Positions 48,816 to 61,855 of a DNA stretch of 64,000 nucleotides are shown here, piece after piece. Location: assembly GCA_031216445.1 (NCBI GenBank), contig CM062213.1, positions 14,447,501 to 14,511,500 of the forward strand. Reading direction: 5' to 3'. A model generated the notes under the pieces. The model did not search any database, had not been told where the DNA came from, and saw only the letters and a list, made by a program, of their open reading frames with translations. The DNA comes from Lateolabrax maculatus (Eukaryota > Chordata > Actinopteri > Acropomatiformes > Lateolabracidae). Position 1 is the stretch's first letter; each line of letters opens with the position of its first letter. The position numbers were made by a program, and so were the translations under genes.

Positions 48816-49751
48816 ACCACAATCAAGACAGAATCATTTTCTAACCAAAGTTTTCACAGTCAACCTTTGACTGACATCAGCAGCAAGTCACCAGAAATTA
48901 ATTTGTCTGTGGTTTTAAAACTGGCAGGTGTAAAAAATAAAAATTTAATAAAAAGCCATTTGCGGCATTTGTGATTGATGTGTAATTACGATGGCTAGAT
49001 TTAAATTTGGCTCACAACATTTGGAAGGCGAGCTGGGGAGGGATTGTGAAATTGATGAGCAGTGTCAGCCCATCAGACATTAATATTAATATCAATATGT
49101 AAATGAACATGAGAACACAGAAACCAACAAAGTGAACACTCCACTGAGAGTACTGTAGGAATGGTAATAAGGAAATATGCATAGATGGTTTTATAAAAAT
49201 AAATCCAAAATGTGCACTTACTGGACTTGGATTTAAGATGATGCACTGGAACAAAAAAGTCTATTAAAGTGACAACATTATAAACCTTTTGGACATAAAC
49301 AACTATTTTATATGCACTCGTTATCTGCTTCAGTGCTACAGTGTTAACATTCTGCCATCTTCACTCCTGTTAAAGTGTGACCTGCATGGCCAATTAGCCA
49401 GATTTGTTTTTGTTCAGAATGAATGCAATGGTATTTGGTTTTCAGTTCACTAATTAGCTGGAGGGACAAAGCCAAACAATTACTGGCAAATATGGGGCAT
49501 GATTATTCATTTCAATATGAGGTTCTCCAGGCAAGAGAAACCAACCTCCTCATTATTGCAAACTGTTGGCTGTGTCAGAAAAGCCTCTATGACTGTGGTA
49601 AAAGAGTCTGATTAGGCCTGTTGTATTTCTGTCCTGTAATGAAAACTTCCAAAGACACAAAAATTATAGGCCAGGATCTCTCCTCGTCTCTAATGAAGTC
49701 AGCAATACTGGCCAATTTCTAAAGGATTTTTAGAAAAGCACACACAGCAGA

Positions 49752-49910
49752 CTAGGGCTGCAACTATGTATAATTTTCATTATCGATTAATCTGCCAATT
49801 TTGTTCCTGATTAATTGGTTAATCGTTTTGTCTATAAAAGTCATTACAATTTCCAAATTCAATTGAAATTCATTGTTTTTTCTGACCAACAGCCCAAAGA
49901 TCAAACATAG
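49752..49910 (+). repeat. GGGCTGCAACTA-type dispersed repeat, copy 1
   Basis: Opens AGGGCTGCAACTATG, then TTTTCATTATCGATTAATCT and TTAATTGGTTAATCGTTTTG, the typical left end of a common fish non-autonomous element. Confidence 0.65.
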
Positions 49911-49959
49911 CATAGTCAAGCTTCCATATATATGATGGAACAATTACACATTTGGACAA

Positions 49960-50215
49960 ATTACATTTTGTCGGTATTTGTCTATCTGTCTGCACCAAAT
50001 TTCATGACAATCCATCCAGTATCTGTTGAGATATTTCTCTTAAAACTACAAATGTCAACCTCAAGGTGGTTCCAGAGGAGGCATCAGGGGATCATCAAAG
50101 TCATTAGGATACTTCATCTGGGAACCATTAATGTCTGTATACAATTTCATGACAATCTGTCCACTATTTGTTGAGATATTTCAGTCCGGACCAAAGTGGT
50201 GGCCACCCAACATTG
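49960..50215. repeat. Dispersed repeat with TTTCATGACA / TTGAGATATTTC motifs, copy 2
   Basis: Two internal units of AATTTCATGACAATC then TGTTGAGATATTTC, with AGTCATTAGGATAC between, ending at the GGACCAAAGTGGTGG motif typical of a widespread teleost repeat. Confidence 0.65.
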
Positions 50216-51745
50216 CCTCGTTTTTAGCATCAGAGGAACAAGAAAAAGGATTTGTGTTCATGTAGAGCAGGATATGCTTAAGAATATATATGCCCTGCCA
50301 GGATACATGCCCCAGTGCGGGATGTTAAGATTAAGAGAGTTGTGTCCTCAGTTTTAAAGACTGGGCTTTCCACTCCAGCTGAATGTTTTATTTATTGACT
50401 GAAAGGCTCAGATGGCTACAGGGTTGAGGAGAGAGTGGTTTGAATTGAAAGATTCTGCACAACTCGTTCGTGTTAGAAAAGCAGTGCATCGATCTAATCT
50501 GGTGAAACTGTGAAAAACTTTATTTTAACAAGTCTCATCAATTGTACTGGGAGGACAGTTTGAACCCACCATAGCATGGAGATGTATAAGTTATAAGAGG
50601 CACAGGGCCTGAGCACAAATCTCCAAGCACAAAAAAGTGTTGCTTCTGATCTGAAAATGACAGCCACATTTAGTACTGATTCATCTCTCTGCGAGGTGAA
50701 ACTAAGGTGAGAGCTCTTCCTGGTTTAAGGGTGGATTGAGACCGAGTGATTGTCTGCAGAAAGGTGGAGAGCAGATAAATCACTGCCAACAAACCGCCGT
50801 GGCTTGGCACAAATTAGACTTTATGTGCACTTTCTCCAGATGTCCGTCTAGCTTTTGTCTTTTTTTTGTCCTGCCAACTGTCTGGACACACATGCGAACG
50901 TAGACTATTTTAAATGCAGACACAATCACAGTCTAGTCACAGAAATAGTCAAGAGGACTATTTCAAGGATGAGTGAGATTTTGAAGAAGTCATACACAAA
51001 AATGTGTTTGTCACTTGACAAGTTCATTTCCACAGTCACCTCATTGTGGAGCATTTCCTTGTCACTTGAATAAAAAAAAGGATTAAAGTCTCTGTTCAGG
51101 TTTCATATTAAATGTAATTTCTCAATTTGATGATAAGATTAACCAGGCCCCCATTGGGCACATTCAGGTGGTGTAGGAGGAGCACTGGGACATGTCTTTC
51201 TGGACAAAGAAATATTGCTGTTGGGATTTTCAAATTTTTGCAGGACTTGAACACCACAAACTACATGTTATTCAGACTTATTTAAGGGAGTGCCAGCTTA
51301 GATTTTAGTGGCAGAGATATCGCCAAAGTAGCAGGATAACACTAGGCATAAGTGAGATAGTTATGTCTGTTTTCTGTTTAATGTCCTATCAGCTGTAGCG
51401 AACATTTCTTAGTGCTGCTAGTTCACATTAAAAGTATTCAACACAGGGTGGCTTGTCACCAAGGTTACATATACCTCTAACCTTTTATAAAAAAGGTGCC
51501 TCTACAAAACAATCATTTCCGGCATTTTTGACAGTGGATCAGTTTTAAAAACATCGGGAACTCCTCAGCAGGGTAACCAACTCCTTATGTTTTGACCTTT
51601 TGTGTTGAACACAACTTGCATTGTGTTTGGCCTGAAATCTGATCTGTTAACAGACACACCGGTTCTTATTTCTGACAAAGTTGCTGCTCAGCGAGTCTCG
51701 GTCGCCCCCTGACTTCTGAGACCCGTAGAATAAACTGCACTTGCT

Positions 51746-51759
51746 GTTGCCGTGGCAAC
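51746..51759. promoter_or_regulatory. Perfect RFX X-box palindrome in syn2 intron 1
   Basis: GTTGCCGTGGCAAC has two perfect inverted halves (GTTGCC and GGCAAC) separated by two bases, the consensus RFX dimer site. It sits in a locally GC-rich island (about 51690-51770) within AT-rich intron. Confidence 0.6.
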
Positions 51760-54621
51760 CATGGGTGTCACTTTCAACCAGTACTGAAATCTTGAGGATT
51801 ATAATGTTAAAGGGTTCAGAGTCACCTGTTCAGAAACAGCTCTAACAAATACAGTAGCAACAACCATTAAAAACTGAAGGGTCTCAGATAAATTCACCTA
51901 GTGAATGTGTTCTGAACTGCATCTCATTTCATAATCATGAGTTGTCATGACAGATTATACAACAACCGCCTTGTGAGGTGAAGCTTGTCCCCCACGTTTT
52001 TTTCACATACATATTAACACATACAAATTGATACTCCATACACATACAAACAACTCCCTACACACTCATCACTATTTAATTTACACAGTCTAACTGTTTG
52101 CAAAGTCCTCATCACTTCATTTATTGATCTGCTTTGTTTAGATGTGCATGTACAGTGCACTGCTGTGTGCGGTCTCGTGTGTGCATGCGTGTTCATGCCT
52201 CGCCCACGCTGCCTATTTGTCGTGACACTGCTTGGAGCAGAGTGTTTAATTTTAGAGGGAGATAGAGAGTAATACAGACAGAGAGAGGACACAGAAAGTG
52301 CTGATCCACCTACTGGCAGTTTGCCTAATAGGAAGAGTCACAAACAAAAGTCCAGGTTGCAAAGGCCAGCTGGATGAAAAGGTAGCGCAGACAACATATA
52401 TAACAAATGATTCCTACATTTACAGAGGTAGCCATCACTCAATTTAAAGCATTACAGCAAGTGCTTTTTGTAATGATTTGGCAAGTGCTCATGTATTTAG
52501 ACCCTGAGAGGCACATTTAATATAATTTGTAGTTGATTGTAGTAGAAGTTGATATTTACGGTATAAATAATACACTAAACAACTTTCTGTTTAGTTTTAC
52601 ATTCGAGTTACATTCAAAAAGCATCGGCATAAATGTGACACAAACGTTCTTTCATCAAATTATTTTTTTACTATTTTGCTGATCATGGACACACGAGCAT
52701 TGTTGCCACAGTGTTGTGCAATCTGAAGAAGAGGCTGGAGCAAGATGACTACTCTACATTATTAGTGGGAGGGAATACATCATCGGCAGGTGGATCTGGG
52801 ACGGGCATCAACAATGCCTGATGACATCAGCTCCATCTTTAGAAGCAGCAGACCTTTTCCTAATGGGCCGTGTGGGGAGTCCAGTTGGCTTTGCCTCAGA
52901 GAAAACTGGTTTTGTCAAGAAGGTGCAGAGTCCCACAGAAACAAATATACAGCAAGCCAAATAGGCTTCGCAGGACTGACATCTAAACATATTAGATGAA
53001 AACATTAAATCCAGCGAAAGGAAACAAAACTCAACATTAATGTAAAGGATTTCTATGCACAGATTTGTACTATGTAGAAATATAAATATAAATATATACA
53101 AAAGTATATATATGAACATTAAACACAGCACAAAAATCTTCCTGTCCTGTTCCTTTTTTCTCACTCGCTCAAATATCCTTTGCTGCTGAGTCCAATATTA
53201 TACTGCAAAGTAAAAGATATTGATATACTCCAGTGCCACTCATACTGCATAGTAAAAGAAAATATAGTGATTAAAGCTTTGGCAATTTACTGCTTCATTG
53301 CACAGAACGCTATCAATCCTATGGCGATCCTGGGTATTGGCAGTAAGCCAGTCCATTAACTAGCATGTTCATTTTCCAGTCGATTCCTCAATTACTGTTT
53401 TCCAGGAGTAACACTGAGGCCTGTTCCACCTCACCACAGCAACCAGAGGGGTCTCACAAATGACAAATTAATGTTTTTTCACTGAGTAGATAAACTGGTG
53501 CAGTTTCAGATGGATGGGTTTTAATATGGATGTCATGTAGGAAACAGACTATTAAAGCTGAAATTACAAAAAAATCTAAATGAAAAAAATAAACACTGCA
53601 AAACACTGCTCTAAAGTGCCATTCATTTGAACATAATGTTTTGTATTTGTATTTTAAGTGTGCAAGTTTTAACAGGCTCTGTCTACCAATAAGCCCTTTA
53701 AAAATTATTTCTATGTACTGTATACAGAATTAAATGAAAGACTGAAAGACTGGTATGTATAAGAAAGCATAAGACCTAAAACAAAATATACCCTTGACTA
53801 TTGTTAGTGTTTACTTCGTATACTGCACATTAATGGCTGCTGTGCTCAGAGTTATATAAATCTTCTGGAGCTCAGGTAGTGTCTGTGCTTTGTTAATGTG
53901 GCAACTGCCTCCCAAATGCAATTTGCATGGCTAAGCAGTCTGTCCTCTATGTGCCAGAATAAAATGTACTGATAGATTATTCCTTGAGGCTACAGATATC
54001 TCATCCATCTCATGATGGCAAGATAATCCTAGATGCTAGAAAACAAGTATTAAAAGACTCCATAATCCATTTGTAAATGTGTCTCCCTGAAATTATTCTC
54101 TCATATTTATTTCTGGAGAGAACGCCTCCTAATCCAGTTCAGACATGTACTGCATTTTATAATGCAGATGAATGGATGGAGTGGAGCAGTGCTCTTTTAT
54201 CTGGATCAGTTATTATTATTATTGAATGTCACTAATTCATTCCTAAATCACTAAAATTACAGACCCTGGGGAATATTATTTATTTAGTTTAGAACTAATC
54301 TATGAGTTACATTTCATTTCTAAAGCAGTAAAACAACTTTTAATCAGTTTGTGAGATCTAGGAAAAATACGACGATATGAGCAACAGACAATACACACTA
54401 AAATACATTATAACATTATAACAGTTCTCCAAAGTATTTTTCAAACTAGCTTATGAATGTAATACATTTGTGTAATTTCATGTTATCAAATGTAGAAACA
54501 GAGATGAGAGTGATCTTGCTTAATGTAAGAGGAGAGTACCTTTGATTTAGAGTCTGTGTAGGTGAATGCATTGCAGACCATCTGTGTATAACAGCTGCAA
54601 TTGGTAATAACAGTTTTAAAA

Positions 54622-54632
54622 CAGCACCACGG
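54622..54632 (+). promoter_or_regulatory. REST/NRSF left half-site
   Basis: CAGCACCACGG matches the left half of the RE1 element exactly; the right half is not present at canonical spacing. RE1 sites silence synapsin I outside neurons. Confidence 0.3.
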
Positions 54633-55869
54633 GGCATCTGCAGCAATATTGTATCAAGTCAGTGTACCATTGGAGCCACGTTTAACCAAGCCTTATAGCC
54701 TCCAAGTTGCTGATTAAGTAACTGAACAGATGATAGTGTTTCTCTTCACTGGTTCATTTTAAGTTTCAAAGTCTCCAACAGAGAAAGAGAGAGAGAGAGA
54801 GAACAGAGACGACAAAGGGGCATACAGAAGGTGAAATGAACAGTGGGGGGTGGGGGGAGAGTTCGATGAAAATAAACCACGAAAGAGCTGTCTTACAATG
54901 GATTAATCAGTTTAGTGCGTTGAACCGGTGAAAGGTGGAAGTAGCTTGCGCTGGGGTTAATAAAGATTAAACCTGAACTGCAAGTTACCATTTATTACCG
55001 CAAGATAATTAAAATACTACACACACAAACACAAATAGGCACACACGTTATAATACATTATAAGGAGGCTTATATTCAGGTGGCTCCCATTGTTTATTTC
55101 CCTGCCTGACAATGAGCAAAAATATAGGATCCTTCACGTGTAAAACTCAAACTGAAATCCATGCTATGGTTACAGCTGATATTTGTAACTTTACACAGAT
55201 TGAAACACAGCAGCAACCTGACAACAGGCTACCTGCATCTCTCTATACAGTAGCAGAACACAGAAAACACATTCAGTCATGATATATGTGCCAGTTTATG
55301 TGTTTTCAATACTCAGCATCACACAGGCGGTTAGATTAACGATTTGTCAATTGAGCTGGTTTGGCTCGATCAAATGCAACTGGCAGTGTTTGTGGGCAGG
55401 AAGCCTTGTCGGTGAAGTAGTAACTCCTGCTAGTTTATCAGGTCCCTGCACAGAGTGGACTGGGAGTGGTACAGCGTGAACCTCCGCACATGTGCAGATT
55501 AAACTACAGGCGAAAAGAAGTGACTGGTGATGAGTGCATCCGAGGAGAAAGTGGCAGTTTGGAGACTCTCCTTGCGAGACAGTCCTGACCAGAAATAAAA
55601 CATCAATCATTCCCATTCAATCAGCCGACTTCTTGCAGTCCTGCAAATTGTCCTGTTTCAGAAGCAAATGTGGAAGCAGCGTGATTTTATGGTGCGGCTC
55701 TTAGTGAGGAGGTTGGGGTGGACCGGTGTGTAACCTCTGTGTCACTGTGCCCTGGCAAGGAAAATTTCCTGCACATAACTCCCTGTAATGCCACAACATG
55801 TCATTTTTACACATAGCAGGGATAAAACAAACAAGATATAACATGTTAATCAATGAGCCTAGAGGTGCC

Positions 55870-56046
55870 TTTGGACAGAGCCAGGTTACAGTAGCTGTTT
55901 CTCCTTGTCTCTTGCGTTTATTCTAGGCTAAGATAACCGAGTAATGGCTTCTTATGCCACACTGACATGGGAGTGGTATTGATCCTCTCTCTCGGCAAGA
56001 AAGCAAATAAGAGTATTTCCCAAAATGTCAAACTGTTCCTTTGAGG
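55870..56046 (-). repeat. Family A repeat, reverse copy in syn2 intron 1
   Basis: Contains GGACAGAGCCAGG, ACATGGGAGTGGTATTGATC, CTCTCGGCAAGAAAGCAAAT, TATTTCCCAAAATGTCAAAC and TGTTCCTTTGAGG, the reverse complement of the family A order. Confidence 0.65.
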
Positions 56047-56503
56047 CATATATCTATTAGCTGGTTAGTTCAACCTAATAATGTAGAATATCCAAGCGGA
56101 AAAAATCCTACAAAATACATAATCTGTCAATGAACTTTTTGTCATGCTGACACAAAACAAAATAAATTCAATTGTCTTGGAGGTGCAGGTACTCTTGCCT
56201 TATGTAAACATTTAAACCAATAAAAATTCCTCCTGATCCATTGTGTGGGGACACTGATGGATCCTCCAGCTGAATAAAATAGACAGTGGCACATACACAG
56301 CCTGTTGTATGTCAGCTTTTGATCCAAAGCAAAAGACTGGGGTTGTTTAGCTCGGCATGTAGGAACAGTGAATGAATGCCCAAACACAAAAAGTCCTGTA
56401 ATGTGGTTTCCTTCTTCCATTGTTCTGCATAATGACTTGTCACATAATGGCAATACCATGGACCTCTGCTTCTTTTGGTTCAGTGCAATTTACTAATTGC
56501 ATC

Positions 56504-56505
<2 letters not shown>

Positions 56506-56533
<28 letters not shown>
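56506..56533 (+). repeat. (TG)n microsatellite
   Basis: Pure TG run in syn2 intron 1. Confidence 0.95.
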
Positions 56534-56539
<6 letters not shown>

Positions 56540-58640
56540 GAAAGAGTTTAAAAGGAGAGAGAGTATCCCACTGAATGTACAGAATGTCAATGAGATGTTG
56601 AAAAAGTGCTCATATATTGCACTTGTCTATCTTGATCTTTTTTTAATTCATAATTTAAGAGAGTTAAAGAGAGTTTGGGGACATTAGGATTGACACATGG
56701 GATCCTATAGAGTGCTCATGCATTGCACTTAACAATAAGTTACATTATAGTGTGTGCAGGCATAGAGGAGATAAGAAAACAGGATGCGTAGTGGCCATGA
56801 TCTGTTCTAAATTTTGTTGCAGAGGAAACTATAAATTCAAGCAAAATTATATCTAATGATTTTTCTTAATACAGGGTTTAAACACAAATGTATCTCTGGC
56901 TTAATCTAAATCTGTCCACTGCAGATGCACTATCCTAAACCTGAATGAGTAATTACTGTACATTTGTATATTATCATAATTGTAACATTAAATAAAAAGT
57001 ATAATGTTAATATATTATTATTATATTAATTATACAGTGTGAGTATATTCATATCATTCCATATAATAATATACTTTATACCAATATTATATTAATTGAA
57101 AAGTACAGCAGTTTAAGAAATACACAACCAACATTTATAATTCTTGTAGGTTTTGTTCCTTCATTAAATCCTTGTGCAAAATGGTCTATATTGGTGGTTA
57201 CTCTTTAATTTGCTAATGCTAAGAACTAACTTGTCAAGAATCAGAACCATTCATGCACAACAATGAGTTCAACATTTTGAAAGTTTGCTGAACCAGGTGA
57301 ACCTTTTTTTTTTTTATGTCCCGCCCCATCCAGGTTGTGATTAGTCGGTTCACGAAAAGTGACATTGATGAGTGCATCCACTTCATGAAAAGTTGAACAT
57401 GTTTTAACAAAAGGCACCAGAAAAAGCTAAAAAGCCAGCTAGCTGACCCCAAACCCTGCTCATCTTATCCCTAATGTTTTCTGTCTAACTGCCTCAGCTG
57501 CACAATGTTGAACTGGTATTGCTGGGATCACTGGGCTGCTCTCTTTGCTCTCTGCTGCCTTCAGGCTCACCAGGCAGAGATGACTGACAGGTAACGGCAC
57601 CAAATGAATAATTTGTTATTTCAGAACATTTGGCTGCATCAGCTTCAACCTCTTCTCTGTCAGCTTCTCAGCTCCCGATGGCCAGTCAGACTACGCCACA
57701 TACTGAAATTTGCAAGCTCTCGTGATTTTATTAAATGCAATGTTTCAACCTGCTTTGCCAGGCAAGAACTCCATGTGGGCAAAAAAAACAGGCTATACCT
57801 ACAAAATGTCACTTTTACCTACAATAAGGACATCATATGATACAAAATAACACACCTATCAATTTTCTATGTAGAGAAGTTTTTTTTGGCAATATATTCA
57901 TATTTTTTAAATAAGAAAGGAAAAATGTGTTTAGTGCAGAATATGCATGAGAACAAACACAAATATCCAAAATAAACAACACAAGAAGGCCATGGTAGAT
58001 AGAAGGCGCAACTAGAATGTAGTTATGTTGACCTTGGGGCCGCCAGTATTTCTGTGTGAGCAGAGTTTGCTACAGTAATCTAATATTCTCCAAAGCTCCA
58101 CTTCAGGCTTTGCCACTCACAATCAGTGTATAAAAGGTATCAAACACATATAGGATAATAATAGTTGAGCCTAACAAGCCACAGGCAGTAGCAGTCCCAC
58201 TGAGATTCAGTGGCCTTACTGTTGCTTCACATTAGAGAACTGCTGTATTTTCACTACTCAACCGACAAGCTGTCTCTCTGGTCATACTGTATTAAATGAA
58301 TTTGAATTTTGATTCATCAGGATATTCAGGCTCACCTGTGCACAAATAATAAATGAGTCAAGGGAAAAGCTTAACACAGCTGTAGTAATCGGGGCACACC
58401 GAGTACAGTGGAATATTTTCCCGTCATATTTCTGCTCCGTTTGTACGTCTGTATCTGAATATGAAGATGTCTCAGCCTTACCGCCGTGACATTCTTACTT
58501 TCGCTCGCTGGCCCTCCTCCTCTGCCTTATCTCACTCCCTCCTTCACTTGACATGTCTTCACACCTCACTCTCCATTTCCTCTGTTCCTCTCTTTCTTCC
58601 GAGCTCCTTCACCCTCTCATCCTCCTGTCAGTCCCTCCTA

Positions 58641-58709
58641 CTGTGTGTGTGTGTGTGTTAGTGTGCGTGTGTGTGTGTGTGTGTGTGTGCGTGCGTGTGT
58701 GTGTGTGTG
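58641..58709 (+). repeat. Compound (TG)n microsatellite
   Basis: TG run with TA, CG and GC interruptions in syn2 intron 1. Confidence 0.95.
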
Positions 58710-60439
58710 GTCGTTGAACCATGACATGGCTGAGTGCAGCAGCCCTGGGGCAGTCATGCGCCATGGCGCTCACTCGGACGATGGAGACACGTGTCGCAGA
58801 TCTTTCCAGTTACCATTCAGCGCTGACCTGTCTCTCCCTCCAACCCTCGGCCTCTTAAAACACACACACACATGCGCACACATTTCTCTCCATTCATTTA
58901 TCCCCTATGTCCTTCTGAGCCTTTTTATGCTCTTTGTTGCTTCCTCAGCAGCTTTTTTCCCCTGTCTCCTTTCATTTATCTATAACGTTCTGTCTCAATC
59001 CTCCCTTTTCGTCTCTCAACATTTTGTTTTTTCAAATACTTTCATTCTTCATCCCAATCCTCTCTCACATTTTGGCAAATAAAAACATGTCCCTGCTGTC
59101 TGTTCAATCATCCTCTACTCCTATTTTACTAACACCTAGTGGCATCACAGACAGGGGTCGAAGCCTTATCCTACACTCCTGTCTTTACGTTTATGGCTTC
59201 TGCACACTGGTTGTTATCTCCTCGGCCTCTCCTCTCCTCAGTTTTCTCTCCTCCGTCTCCTGAAATGTAGTTATTCCTCTTGCATACTTATTGGCAACAA
59301 GACTAGGCCATGCAGTGATGCTAAATATTCCATGTTCACTTCAGTTTAGAGGCCAAGGGCTTTAACAAATAAATTGTATTTTTTTTTTCTGGGGTCTATT
59401 TTTTCTCAGGGGTTGTTGTAAGTTATGAGAAATCATCTTACAATAACAAAGTGGAGAATTAGAATCTATTTCATGCCAAGCAAAATGGTTACACTCATTT
59501 CAAGAGTGCACATAACAGACTAAAAATACAATTTTGTCAAAACTCACACCTTTGTGTGTTATTATTTGAATGACACCAATATAGGAGAAAAATGAAACCA
59601 GGCGGCTCTGATGGTGTGATTTTTTTTTTACAGATTCCTTCACAGTACATTTTATTCACAGACCAAGGACTGAATTTCATCCAAAAAAAAATTAACTAAT
59701 ATTTTTATAGCATTCCTTTAGTGTCTGTCATTTGTGCACTTTTCATGTATGAAGTTCCTGAAGCTGCTGAGAACAGAATTTATTTCAGCTAATAACTTTA
59801 TGAGACATTAAACTCTATTATTCTAATAATGATACTAAGATTTAGTAGCCTCCAAAATAGATCAGCGAGCACACATCAACCTGGTGTCATCTCTGAAAAA
59901 AATGCTCAAGTCTTCCCCTATGTCTCTGTTAGTTAATGAAAATGAATGGATTTAATTTACATGTGCATTTTAAATATATAATCTTAATTAGCAAAATATT
60001 TGACAATGGTTGATCACATAATCTCACCACAAGGTCCAACCACAGCTGCTGTGGAGGTTTTGATCTTATCACACAATATTCCTCAGCTTAAACAAATTCT
60101 CATGGAATTGTAGATATTCAAATGTATATTTTTGTAAACACTTCAAAGTTTTCTCATCCATGTTGCCTTTAAAATGGCATTTATGCATTTATAAACATTA
60201 ACAGAAGATGAATACAGATAAGGCTCATGATGAATAACTAAAATAATAATAATAAAAAAATTAAGACAATTCAGTCAATCAGTCAGTTTGGATAATTTGG
60301 CCACTTGTGAGGGAATACCTAATAGAGTAATACGTTACAGAGGACCAGCAACCTCTGCTGAATGAACACTAATAAAACAAAATCATGTAAATGTCCCAGG
60401 GGATCAAACAAGATTACAATTCCCTGACCTATTTTTTTT

Positions 60440-60668
60440 CCATAGACATTTTTTAAATGTCCCATGTTGACATTATAAAATAATTTTGTCCAACCAACAG
60501 TCCAAACCCCAAAAGTTTGTAGTTGAGTATCATAGAGCAAGACAAAGAAAACCAGCAAATATTCACATTTGAGTGAATTTTTGGCACTTTTGCTTAAAAA
60601 ATTTGAATGATTCATATTTTTTTTAAATAGCTGCCAATTGAGGATTAGTCAATTAATCGACTGCAAAA
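60440..60668 (+). repeat. GGGCTGCAACTA-type dispersed repeat, right end
   Basis: Contains AACAGTCCAAACCCCAAAAG, AGCAAATATTCACATTTGAG, TTGCTTAAAAAATTTGAATG and GTCAATTAATCGACTGC, matching the right half of the element whose left half is at 49752. Confidence 0.6.
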
Positions 60669-61821
60669 CAAAGGTATAAGAAAATGAGTGTGGAGAGATT
60701 GTTCTTTTGTTACAGATGAGGGGTAGATATGTGGAGGTGAATGTGTGCCATTTTGATGATTTTCAAAACCAAGTGACCACTGGATGTTGGATGGAAAACA
60801 TCATGGTCAATTACACTGGAACAGAAGCAATAAACACAATTACTTACAGTTATTCCTTCAAAATGTACCTATCCTGAAGGTGCCACGGAACAAGATTTTG
60901 AGATACTTAGATTTCCCCCTCTGGGCTGCCTCTTGTCTCTTTTATTTCTTATATCTCTTTGTCTAAGGGAAATGAACAGTATAACAATGGTGACACTTTA
61001 TAGCCACTGGGTTGAGGAGGATAATGATGGGTTTGATGATTAAAGAAAGGACAAACCAAGGAGGTTGACATGAGAAGCAGATGAAAGAGATGATATACCG
61101 TATAAGGCACACCGGGGTCTTGTCTTGTGGCCAAAAGTCAATCAAGTGAAATGTGGATCTATGATCAGGCGGGTCCTCAGTCTGACCCCAAAGGCCACTT
61201 CACATTCTCTCTGATAAACTGATTGCTATTGGACTCTAGGGGGTTAAACCAAAGGTGTCCTTAAGGACAGCAACATCGCTCTAGAAAACCCAACCTCCAA
61301 AGCAGCTGCACCCCCTGTGAGGAAGAAGCTCCAAGCAGATGATGGGGCCAATCAAGCCTCATCACTACTGCTTTAAGAGTTGGGGCTCTGCCAGTTGGAA
61401 GTTGATGATTGGAGGATTCCTGCAGTGTTGGAGAGAGTTAGCCACTCTTCAGCGCGCTTTACTCCTGCTACATCATACAGTGAAGGAAGCAAATACATGC
61501 ACAGCACAGTATACACTGCAGCTCCCTATGAGCAGCAGCAAAATCTCAATGTGGGAGTTTGAGACGAGCTCAGGATAGAGGAGATTTTCTGGTCACGACT
61601 CGCATGCAAACACATGCACACGCACGCTCACGTTTAGCTCAGTGTTGACGTTTTCCTGCCATCATTCTTTAAGCCATTTTAGAAAAGTGCTTGCTTAGAC
61701 ACGTCATGTGACTTTCTCCCGAGGTGTGTGAAATGAAAGCCTGTGAATGGTGAATCTATATGCAGAAAGCAGCCTTCACCTCCCACACAAGCCCACACCT
61801 ACAGTGCATGCACATATGGCA

Positions 61822-61825
<4 letters not shown>

Positions 61826-61855
<30 letters not shown>
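61826..61855 (+). repeat. (CA)n microsatellite
   Basis: CA run in syn2 intron 1. Confidence 0.95.
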
